Shown here piece after piece: positions 10,075 to 20,300 of a stretch of DNA of 64,000 nt. The notes under the pieces were generated by a model, which was given only the letters and a program-made list of their open reading frames with translations, searched no databases and was not told where the DNA came from. The translations under genes were made by a program, and so were the position numbers. The DNA lies in contig VFIW01000066.1 in the NCBI GenBank assembly GCA_006386115.1, positions 208,610 through 272,609 of the forward strand. Reading direction: 5' to 3'. This stretch comes from Globisporangium splendens. Taxonomy: Eukaryota; Oomycota; Peronosporomycetes; Pythiales; Pythiaceae. The first letter of the stretch is position 1, and every line of letters starts with the position of its first letter.

Positions 10075-10464
10075 CTAGCAGCTGTCACTGACGTCGAGCA
10101 AAGTCGCAAGAGCGTGCAAATCTTCGTCACCAAGATCCTTCAGCAAGCCGTAAGCAGTCTCATTATCTTTAGGTAGATCAATGCAACCTGGAAACGAAGT
10201 CGGTGCCTCGGCTTCTCGCTGAGACGCTTCGGAAGCATTTCCGAGTTCTTCCCGCTTCAACTTGGCCTCGAGCTTTCGCTTTTGCTCCAGTTTTTTCTGA
10301 TTGCGATTCGCTTTGCTGCGATGAAATTCGCAGAGTTTGTGTAGATCACCGTCGCGTTTCACGGCGCGCTCGTTTGCGCAGCGTGTGTTTGTGTATTGGC
10401 AGCGGTAGGAATCTGTAATGATCGAGAGCTCGGCTTCGGCTGCTAGTTCTCTGGCGGAATGCAT
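10075..10464 (-). CDS. CxYPSK-family protein, copy 8 (diverged subtype)
   Basis: A 129-residue protein on the opposite strand to copies 1-7. The signature is RCQYTNTRC, KRDGDLHKLC, FHRSKANRNQKK, so CxYPSK has become CQYTNT while the Cys/His spacing is kept. The acidic end is LGDEDLHALATLLDV, a variant of the usual motif. The ATG at 10464 has A at -3; an upstream in-frame ATG at 10572 would add 36 residues but has a weaker context. With copy 9 it forms a second subfamily with HKLC in place of HRFC and no N-terminal QQYF block. Confidence 0.65.
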   Translation of the reverse strand: MHSARELAAEAELSIITDSYRCQYTNTRCANERAVKRDGDLHKLCEFHRSKANRNQKKLEQKRKLEAKLKREELGNASEASQREAEAPTSFPGCIDLPKDNETAYGLLKDLGDEDLHALATLLDVSDSC

Positions 10465-10572
10465 TTTGGCTATCCTGGGCTCGATTCGCGTTTGCGATCC
10501 TGTGTGCAGCGACTGCGGAGCTGTGTAGGTGCGTTGGTGTTGTGCCCAAGAGCTCCAACCGAATAATGCCAT

Positions 10573-11185
10573 GCAATTGGAACTCTCGCGCACAAAGGAA
10601 TCGGCTAGAGGTAGTGCAGTTCGTTTTCTCTAGTTCACGGAGTGGGGAACAGATTGGGCAATGGGTTGGGTAATCATAACACGAGCAAATTTGAAGTGGT
10701 GTCTCAGGATATTTCGCTGCTTTTGAGGGTTCGCGAAAGTGAGAGCAACCCAACGGCGTGTGGCTCTCGTACGTGCATGACACTAAAAGACGTGGAGCGT
10801 GACGCATCAGGTCGGACTGAGAAACTCGGTCTTTCTCGGGCTTCTCGTGAGATGATACATGTGGATGAAGTCGCAGGTGGACTCTGCAAACGGAAACTGC
10901 AACGGTCCAACTTACAAAAAGGCCACGACAAGTATCCAGGTCGCTCGAGTAGTCGAATAGGTATAGTTTGAGCAATGCTGGAAACTGAAGCCATGTTTAA
11001 TTAGTGAAAGAGGCGTGATGCGGTTTGTGGGATATGTAGGTTGCATTATTGCAGGTATTTTGTAACTGGCGTTTGGTATCCAATACCCAGAATGTCTTCA
11101 GCAGACGCTATTTACACAACTCGTAACGAGTTTTCCCATGTATCGAGAGAACGAGAGTGAGTTTCTACTCGCAGATTTAGGGACT
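10573..11185. other. Spacer between copies 8 and 9
   Basis: About 610 bp upstream of copy 8 and downstream of copy 9. Open frames on both strands here look like chance. Confidence 0.45.
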
Positions 11186-11647
11186 TCACAAACTGATGCT
11201 CGATGCGTCCACCAGGCATTCAAGCGCGTGCAGGTCTTGGTCGTCAAGCTCCTCCAGGAATTCCCAGGTCGCATTCTCGTCCGCAAACTCATCTCCATCT
11301 TCGTTCACCGAGAGAGATGCAGTGCTGTTCGCTGACGATGTCCGTTGCCGTCGATTCCTCACTCTCGGCGATCTCCCAGAAATCCCTCTGTTCACTCTGG
11401 CCTCAAGCTTTTTCTTTTGCTCGAGTTTCCGCTGGTTCCGATTCGCCTTTGAACGATGCCATTCGCACAACTTGTGGAGGTCGCCATCGCGCTTGATCGA
11501 ACGTTCGTTCGTGCAGCGCTTGCTCGGATACTGGCAGCGATAGGACTCGGTGATAATCGTCAGATCTGCTGGTGCTCCCTCTGATCCCGTGGCTGATGCA
11601 GGGGCTAGAGGTTGAGTCTGTAGGTTTGCCGACGACTCGGCAGTCAT
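11186..11647 (-). CDS. CxYPSK-family protein, copy 9 (diverged subtype)
   Basis: A 153-residue minus-strand member starting at the ATG at 11647. After a low-complexity N-terminus and LTIITESYRCQYPSKRC it carries KRDGDLHKLC and WHRSKANRNQRKLEQKK, the complete signature with CQYPSK. A long basic/Ser-rich linker follows (about 80-115), and the protein ends with ELDDQDLHALECLVDAS. It shares IIT(D/E)SYRCQY with copy 8, so the two are each other's closest relatives. The intact signature and long basic region suggest a working protein of unknown function. Confidence 0.7.
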   Translation of the reverse strand: MTAESSANLQTQPLAPASATGSEGAPADLTIITESYRCQYPSKRCTNERSIKRDGDLHKLCEWHRSKANRNQRKLEQKKKLEARVNRGISGRSPRVRNRRQRTSSANSTASLSVNEDGDEFADENATWEFLEELDDQDLHALECLVDASSISL

Positions 11648-13796
11648 GGGTTGTGAAAGAAACGGAACGGAGAGAGAGCTAAGTAGCTGGTGGCGGTGCT
11701 GTGGACCTGTAGATTGTGGGTACTCGGCGCTAGAGCGACAATCGGGGAATGGCGATCGTCACACACTCCCTCGTTGCGAAGCGCGGCGTCAAACTGAACT
11801 ATCTGATCCACGTGACGCAGCGTCCGATCGTGCAACTGCCTCACGGAACAAAGAAAAAAAACACAGGCGAGTGGAACAGCATACCAACTCAAGCGCATCC
11901 GTTCAATCTAGCAGTAAGGGCGGAACAAAGCGCCTCAATGTCTACGACCAAGTCGTCAGTGGCGAAATGGACTCTTCTTTCTGCGGATTCCGTGGCGTTG
12001 ACCCCTGGATATTCGTGTGTAAATTACATGGTGATTTACATAAAGCAGTACTTTGTTCAACAGTGAGGTTCAAAATGTATTTTATTGTGTTATCTTTTGG
12101 GTGTACTTTACGTGGCTCCCACTCGCAAACTTGATACAAACATTTCCTGTGCTTATGACAGCAGTTTGCCTGGATACTTTGCTGTTTCTTTGGCTAAGTC
12201 AACGGATTTTCTGCTCAATTGAGGAAGTCGACCAAATGCTGTTTGAGTCGAATGGATCCGTTGATTGCTTCTTGGGATAAGGCGCATGTCCGACCAGAGA
12301 GAGAGAGGAAGAGTTGACTGTCATAGCTCAAGAGGGACAGAGAAAGACGATCACAGACTCGTTACCTGCGAAACGCTGTGTGAGCCTAGGTCACTCGCTG
12401 AACACGCCATATCAGCGTCCACTTCTCATTGTCTCGACCGCTGAGCCTTCGGTTTCTGTGGAAGAAAAAAATAGTGTTGCATCTCTCTTGACTCACTCGG
12501 TGCTCTGGCTATTTAACCAATTGCTGAAATCATGGCCATGTTCGCGTCACCGTCGCTTCAATGTCCTGCAGCCGATGCTTGTGGCTGCACGCGAAGAAGG
12601 CGTCGTGCCCACAGCTTTGCCCGTGTCGGCGGGGCCATATGTGAACACGAATGGATATGTCACGGCCAAGACGTCCAAGTAGCTCAGCATTGATGTGACT
12701 GCAGAGTCGACGCACAAGTTGAGAGCGCGTACAGTCTAATAAGTGAGTTACTGTACTGAACTTGGCACACATTGCTTGCATCTATCGACTAAGAAATTTA
12801 GAATTGTTCTATTATGACCATTTGACTCGGCAAAACCCCAAGACTTGTACCAACAAATCCAACAGAGGTAAGTCATGATGCAGTGTTTATTTCTTTACGG
12901 CTGTCGCAGCGTGGACTCTGCTCGTGCTTCTATTCCAAAGAGCAGCGAAAACCAGGTAATTGCAGCGACTGCTCTTACTGTTGTTGTGGAACATTGCGTC
13001 GCCATCGTCCAATGCTGGGCATTGGTGCTGTCGTGAGGCATGAACATGAATGCAGCATGCCAAGACGCCTGGCAAACCACATTGTTCTTCCGTGACGTAG
13101 GTTTGTGCACTGCGCGGCGTCGTACAGCGACCACGATCACTACGGGGTTCAGTTGAATCACACAGAAATCGACGCAAGGCGTGTCATTTAAGCAGCGACG
13201 CCACGATGCTGCAAAAACGAACAAGTGCTGTCGAGTTATTTTAATAATGTCCAAAACACAAGTGCTCATAAAGTAGTGCCGAGTACGGATTGATCTTGTG
13301 ATGTGGACAGTTCAAGCGGTCATTTGGGTTCACACAGTTGGACTGAATTTCAGCCAATCAACAGTCAACAAAGTTGACACAGTATAATTACCGGTTTGAT
13401 TCTAACGGTGTTGCAAACAGCAACCAACTGGTTTACTCTCTCTCCAACTGCAGCCGTCTGTGAAGAACCGGTTAGTTGATGCCATCACCATCTTACGAAG
13501 CATTGTGTACAATTTGAAGGAGTTTCGTTGAGTGACACCTCGTTTTTAATGCACATGGAGCGGCAGCCACACGAGCCTTTAATGAAGAGCGACGCAACAG
13601 ACTCCCACGCATTACGCTAGACGGACGAGCCTTCTGCTACTCGTTGGTCGGTCTCCAGTTCTCCTGATTCTCATCACATTTCTCATTCTCTCGAGTTGAT
13701 AAAGCCCAAGTCAGACCGCTGTGGGATATAATCAAAACGGGGCGACCGTAGGAACACAAGCATCCAGTTATGACATCGTTCGCCACACGCACACAG
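11648..13796. other. Gene-poor region after the small-protein cluster
   Basis: About 2.1 kb. The longest ATG-initiated frame is about 105 codons (11749-12066) and resembles nothing I know. The region marks the change from the small-protein cluster to conserved housekeeping genes. Confidence 0.5.
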
Positions 13797-15621
13797 TCAC
13801 AAGTTGGCTGATCCATAGTCACCTGCGCGTTGTTCTTCGAGCGAGAGCAGGCTCTCGGTCTCGGACGAGCCGTTCGTGTCGCTGCTGCGCTTCGACGAGC
13901 TGCAGTAACGCATGTACATGACGGTCGCGACGCCGAGCAGCGCCGCGAGCGACGGCAGCACGCAGTACACCTGGCGCAGGAACTCGGCGTCCTCCTCAGG
14001 CAGCGCCTGCAGCTTCTCGCGCTCGTTCTGGATCAGCAGGATCGCGATGCCGTTCGAGATCTTGTCGGTGAAGCTCATGGCGCCGTACACGAACGCGCCG
14101 CTCTCGATGTTGTTGCCCACGAGGTCGCCCTCGAGGCACACGGAGGTCACCATGATGATCGAGTTGCCCATGCCAAGCACGATCGAGAACGCGTAGATCC
14201 ACGTCGCGGTCTCCGGCGTGAGCACGTAACAGAGCGTGAGCGAGAGCACGACGAGCGCCGAGCCGAGCGTGAACGACCCCGTGCGGCCCCACACTTCGTT
14301 CAGGTAGCGCATGAAAAACGTTGCGAGGAACCCCGAGACGTACACGAGCAGCGGCACGATCGCGATCGACGTCGCTGACATTTGGAGCGTCACGATCAGG
14401 TAGAACGAGATGAACACTTGCGTGACGTTGACCACGAGCCGCGTGCACATGTACACGGCGCCGACTTCGTAGAACATGCCGATCTTGAACCAGCTGCGCC
14501 ACGTCATCATCGACGTGCTGCCGTTGCTGGCCACCGAAACCGTGATCTCCATATGGTTTACCTCGTACATTTCGGCGTCGCCATCAAACGGGAGCGTGTT
14601 CGGCCCGCGCGCCTTCGTGTCGGCCATCGACGGGCTCAGCGTGATCACATTGCTGCTCTCACGGCGTTCGCTCGTGGTAATCGACAGCTTCTCATGCGTG
14701 CCTGCGAGGAACAGCAGCGTCGCGGCGCCGCCGATGATCAGAGACGTGTACGCCAAGAGCGTAAACTTTGTCTCATCCGGCACGTTGTAGGGCTTCACGA
14801 TGCGCAGAAGCAGGAAAAACACGCAAAACACCAGCACGTTCGAGAGAATCGTGAACGCGTATCGCGTGCTGTTGAGCACGCAGCGCACGTTGTCGTCCGT
14901 CGAGAGCTCTGGCACCTGTTGGAGTCGTATTAACAAGAGAATCGCGAAAAATGTCAGCTAAAACGGCACACAAATGACAAATAACGAGGTTGAGAACGCA
15001 CCAATGCCATGTGCGACACCTGCACTGCCGCCCATCCAAAGTTAAACAAACTGGCGGCCACCGCGTAGTACACGACCATCACGATGCGGCTCGGCGTGTC
15101 CGTGAACCACCGCGGCGCGCACTCTGCAAACACAAAGAAGAAGCAGACGATGACCATCAACGAGCCGCCTGCGAGCCATGTCTTGCGTCGGCCAAAGCCA
15201 ATCGACGGGATGCCGTTCGAGAAATCCGAGAGCACGCCGACCAGCGGCGTCGCGACGCCATCCGCGATCTGGCCCGCAAACATCACGATCGCCGAGTCCA
15301 CTGGCGACAACAACGCGACCTATAGGCGATCGAATGCATCACCACAGCCAATGAGCACCATGGTCACCCGCAATCACACACACACACATACACAATCCTC
15401 GGCTGCAAACGCACCTGACGCAGGAACACGAGCAGGTACGAGAACCACGTCGACGCACACATGTCGTTGAGCACGTGGCCAACGCCGTAAGCGACGAACT
15501 TGGACGACGTCCACTCGTTGCGCTCGCGCTGCTTGGCGCGCATCGCGGCGCTTGCGCTGCTCACGTCGTCGTCGGGGACCGCAACGTACTCGCCATTGCG
15601 GCTGCCTCGCGTCGCGGCCAT
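13797..15621 (-). CDS. MFS transporter, MFSD12-like (GPH-type)
   Basis: Three exons keep frame: 15621-15415, 15319-15002 and 14915-13797, giving 547 residues. Known MFSD12 proteins are lysosomal or melanosomal carriers needed for cysteine import. The sequence shows family landmarks: [19 protein letters not shown] in the first helix, [14 protein letters not shown] with a following GRRKTW loop between helices 2 and 3, and [19 protein letters not shown] before helix 4-5, then further hydrophobic helices. The acidic/Ser-rich tail (about 515-547) is probably cytosolic. The neighbour TMEM41-like gene is divergent, 400 bp away. The substrate is inferred from family only. Confidence 0.85.
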
Positions 15622-15680
15622 CGGCGTCTAGTGGTCTCTGTGTCTTCTGCGCGCTTTGGCGGGCTGCTGCGCACGCTGCG

Positions 15681-15695
15681 AATCGCGGAATGAGC
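15681..15695 (-). promoter_or_regulatory. Oomycete-type initiator of the MFSD12-like gene
   Basis: On the minus strand this reads GCTCATTCCGCGATT, about 60-74 nt before the ATG at 15621. It fits the oomycete core promoter (GCTCATTYYN followed by an AT-rich flanking part). Functional status is inferred from position and consensus. Confidence 0.55.
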
Positions 15696-16020
15696 TGCTG
15701 GCGTCAACAGCCCGTGGATCTCGTCAGCACGAGTCGTGTGGTAATGCAGAGTGATGGTCGCGTTTCCTGCCCCTTGTCGTCAACATGAGGGGATAAAAAT
15801 CGCGTGGTTGTGCTTAGAAGAGCGATACTATTGGCTCAAATGAACAAAAGTAAACTCTTTGATTGGTTGAAAAGGAGGTTAGAGAACACATTCCGCCGCT
15901 GCAGACTTGCGTCCTAATGGGCGGCGAAGAGAACGAAGAAGAGGGGGAAAGAACGCGAAGAAGATCGCGCGCATTCTCTGCTTCTGTGATTAGCTGCAGC
16001 ACTAGCGGATCATAAAGAGG

Positions 16021-17153
16021 ATGGTGGACCAGCGCGTGGTGGGGCTACTGGCGCTCGTGGTCGGCGTCGCGGCGGGCGTCTACCTGTTCTTCCAGACCGC
16101 ACCCGAAGCCACCTTGTACGAAAACACATGCATGTGAATCTCTGTGTGTGCATATGGAAAAAAGATCGCGTTTCTGTACGGATTCCATGAAAGCGACTGG
16201 GTCGCGGCGTGCTATTCCTTCTAGATATGTGTGCGCAAGGCAGGATATGTGAGAGAAAGAGAGTGCTCAGCACGCTCCGTCCCTGTCTGCGCTATCTTTT
16301 GTACCTCACAGCGACTCATATGCTGTGAATGATCTTGCTGTTTATGAATATGCGCATTATATAGTAAGGAGTGCGAGCCGATCTCGATCTCGTACGTGAT
16401 CTCTGGGGTGCTGCCGACGTGGCTGAATGGACGCAATGACAAGATGGGCACGGTGCAGGGCCTCTGGGCGTGCGCGAACCAGTACAAGGAGCAGAACCCG
16501 GGCTTCGTGCTCGCGAGCTTCTGTATCGTGTACATCACGCTGCAGACGTTCGCGATCCCCGGCCCGATCGTGCTCAGCATCCTCTCGGGCGCCATGTACC
16601 CGTTCCTGCAGGCGCAGCTCCTCGTGTCGTTCTGCGCGACCACGGGCGCGTCGCTCTGCTTTGCGCTCTCGTACTTCCTCGGCCGCGGACTCTTCAACCG
16701 CCTCTTTGCGTCCATGATCGCCACGTTCAAGGACAAGATCCAGCAGAACCAGAGCAATCTCTTCTACTACCTGCTCTTCCTGCGGATCACGCCGCTGTTG
16801 CCCAACTGGTTTGTCAACATTGCGAGTCCGCTCGTGGACGTCCCGTTCAAGTACTTTTTCCTCGCGACCTTGATCGGTACGAAGGCATTGACCGAAACTG
16901 GTGGTTGTGGCTGATTCTCGTGGTCTCATTTGTTGTATATATATGCCCCCACATAGGTTTGATTCCTGCCAATTTTTTGCACATCTCGACCGGCGCGACG
17001 CTGAACAGCGCCGCGGGAGAATCTGGAGGAAGCAACGCACTCAACTTTGCGATCCTGTTTTCGCTCCAGTTCGTCGCGCTCTTGCCGACGCTCTTCAAGA
17101 GCAAGATCGAGAGTTACGAGAAGCGCGCGTTCGAGAAAGCCAAGACCAAATAA
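16021..17153 (+). CDS. TMEM41/VMP1-type (DedA superfamily) membrane protein
   Basis: Three exons keep frame: 16021-16115, 16365-16876 and 16957-17153, giving 267 residues. The family are ER multi-pass proteins, and TMEM41B and VMP1 act as phospholipid scramblases in autophagy and lipid handling. Visible features are an N-terminal helix (residues 7-24), FAIPGPIVLSILSG, GASLCFALSYFLGRG, and the hallmark LFLRITPLLPNWFVNIASP, followed by GLIPANFLHISTGATL. These match the SNARE-associated/VTT domain. The tail is lysine-rich (FEKAKTK), perhaps an ER-retention-like signal. Exon 2 is preceded by ATAG and exon 3 by ACATAG. Confidence 0.85.
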
Positions 17154-17388
17154 AAAAATGCTGGTTTTCGGACTAGAAGAACATCATGAGGATACGGAGA
17201 TAAAAGAGAGAGAGAGAGACCAGAGAGAAAATTCATAGGTTTGTCGCGATCTATGACTGGGTAAGTACCGGTGGAATACATGTGCAGCTTTGTGTTTTCT
17301 TTTCTTTCCTCCCACGTGGTATTTGTGCAGGCATTGCGACAAACAATCTACGTGGGAGACGATGGCATTGCGCGTGCAACGTGATCAG

Positions 17389-20300
17389 TCACGTTTCGTC
17401 TTCCCAGGTGGATCCTTCCAGACGCAATCGAGCCGCAGTGACAAGCTTCGACGTCGCAGAATGTCCGGTATGAAAAGACAAAGAGGACTGGAGAACGGAC
17501 GACAGCATCGAGATCCTGGAATCTTCTTTCGTTCGGTTCAGTACGGCTATCGCTGGTGTGGTTGGTGGATGTGTCGAACCCGATCGACCCAAAGCTGCGT
17601 TATTCCGGGCGAGCAATTCATCGTAGACGAGGGCGTTGAATACTGGAAACATCTCGAGAGTGCTCTGGCTTGCGCGCTTGTGAGCCGTGACGGCCGTATA
17701 ACTACTTTGAGCTGCTGTGTCACTGGATGGAAACGGCATCGGTGCTTGAACCAGTTGCCGTGGTGGTGTCTTTGTAGACTCGTCCACGGACTCGGACGAT
17801 TTCCACATCACACTCTTGGATCGAACACTGAGCCACGATGGCTCTTGCTCCATGCCGGTCCCAGATTCACTGATGGTCGTGATACATTGAAACCGTAAGA
17901 AGTTGGTGGTTTTTTGTCATGAATCTCAGAGGTATAATATTGCGAACTAACGGCACATTGAACTTACGATGACGAGGCATTTTTCTCGATAAAGCGCTGG
18001 AACAGCTGGGTTTGAAACAAATGCGTACAGAACTCGCGAACGCTCGGATGCATTGTCGAGAAACTTCGCTTGTCGAACGCAATGGCCTCGTTCGGCTCTT
18101 TCGGTGGCGTCGTTTTGCTGCAATACTTGCGGAAATCCTTCAGAAGCCTGCTCAATGACCAGAGAAGTACCAACGTGAACAAGCAAAACAAGACAAGGGT
18201 AACTTTTCGACAAACTTTGCGGCAAACGTGGTGAATAGAGATTGCAGCTCGCCCCATTTTTCGATGAGATCGTCGTGACGACGACAAAGTTGCGCGATGT
18301 CGGGGTCCAGTGAGTCCAATTGCCCAACCGATTTGAGATCAGTCGATGAAAGCTCACGCTTTGTATCCACCCGGCCGAACTGGTCTCTCGATTTCTGGTT
18401 GGATGCCCATGCTGATGCCTTGCGCAATGCTTGAAGTAGCTTTTTGGCCTTCATGTCTGGGAGACTCGGTATCAACTCATTGGACGGCAGTAATACCTCA
18501 TTTTTGTCCAAGTCGACTACGATTACACCTTCAGAGGGGAGATTGTCGACGCGCTTGTCGGAGCGCACGCCCATAAAGAAAGGTACTGGTGCAGATACAA
18601 AGTCCAGAAGTGACTACCAAGGACAATAACAATGCGACGATATTCGAGTTAATTCCTGCTCGCGAAACATACTCAAGTGATCGGAGCAAACGTACCAGTG
18701 GCAGCACTGGAATGTATACAAGTTGGGATTCAAACGGATGCAGAAGTGTTCGCAGCGTCTCGGTTACTGGCGTGAGAATCGAGCAGTTGATGGAACACAC
18801 CACGAGTTTCTTTTCCAACAGCAAGTATCCATGCACCTATTTTCAAAAGCAACCAAACAATTTTGGATGGTGAGAATCGAGGACCCACGTGAAGAAAGCG
18901 CGAACATATGACACCGGCTTACTTACTTTGAGGATGTTTTCTGGGTTGAGGCACTGAAACAAGAGGGTGAAATCGATTTCTGTGGGGTAAAACGGCGGCT
19001 GGGCAGGCGTGCACCCTGTCAAGAGGCATTTCCGATCAAGCAGTGCGAGACTTGTCTACGCCAAGCTGGTCGGCGGCAACGGGATCTGCTTGAGGAGATT
19101 GAACACATACGACTCGATCGGTATTTGAACCAAGGATGCCGTCATCGAAAGGCGATAGAGCTGGGCTAAAAACTCGCGGAATGTTTGGAACAGCGGATGG
19201 CTTGACAAGACACAGAGGGGTTTTGGGACAAAGCACCTCCATTGCGTCTTGCGCTGTTGGATATCTTTCAAGCTTATCCAGGACGGGAGACTCGCGGTTC
19301 GGCCATTTTGCACATTTGAGACCAGCGCCAGGACGTCCATCGGATCTTTTTCCTCGAGAAAATGCAAACACGATCCATACAACCGGTCGCCTTTGATATC
19401 TGACAGACCACGCGGACGACAAGCATCGATTATGGTATGTGTGGACTATTCCATGCATGAGTTGAACATCACAACACTACCTGTCAAAACGATATCGAAG
19501 GTCTTGGGCGGAAACGGCATGTCACAGAGAAATACATCGTCCGAGAAGCAGAATTTTGAGAGCTCACCTGGGATGCTGGCATTGGATGGGAAGACGTCGA
19601 CAACTTCAGGCTCGAGACGCACGCCGGATGGAGATTTGGTGTTTCGCAGATCCCCGCACGTCTCTGTGGTTATTTTGCCGCTGAGGACAACGACGCATTC
19701 AGCAATTCCTTTCTTGTTGGAAAAACTCTTTCGAGCTGACGAAGACGAAGGGGCTCGCCGTCGTTCGGCAAACAGCTGAAAGAAAATAAGAGAATCAGAG
19801 AGCGAACCCATGGGGTGATTAGACCATTTGGTCACACAACACTACAGATGGCTACTTACAATGGATCTCAAGCTTTTCGCTTTGTCTCTTTGGAGATGTG
19901 CGGTCGACTCGACTTGATCGATGCGTGGTGGGTGGGTTTCCGTGTACTTGGCGGTGAAAATGTCCAACACTTCACAAAATGCAAGCGGGTCTACAACAAA
20001 CAGTTCGAGTGGTGAAACGAGTGCATCATTTTCAAAGCGAAAACAACCAGTGCGCCAGTCAATTCTCGCCAGGAAACCTACCTGCCTCTGCGATCCAGCA
20101 AAGATTCCAGCAGCCCTTTCTCGTTAGTCCGTTGTTCTTGTGGTCAAAATTTCTTAGTATCCATGACATGACAGCATCCGAAACACTGCCACGCCCGCAT
20201 GCTTTGTTGAGAAGAGTGAGATCGTGCTGAGATAATATACCAGCACTGCGCGAGTCAAAGTCTTTAACAGCTGCTGCCAGCACGAATCGATAGAATGGCG

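Noticed and set aside
159..11647. Secreted effector family (RxLR or Crinkler)
   Set aside because: The small proteins have no signal peptide, RxLR-dEER or LxLFLAK motif; the Cys/His signature is embedded in basic sequence.
11749..12066. ATG-initiated frame of 105 codons upstream of copy 9
   Set aside because: No family resemblance, no initiator-like element at a suitable distance, and overlapping frames of similar length on both strands.
13830..14378. Plus-strand frame of 182 codons rich in Arg, Ala and His
   Set aside because: Antisense to the MFSD12-like exon 3; the composition reflects GC-rich third positions of the real gene.
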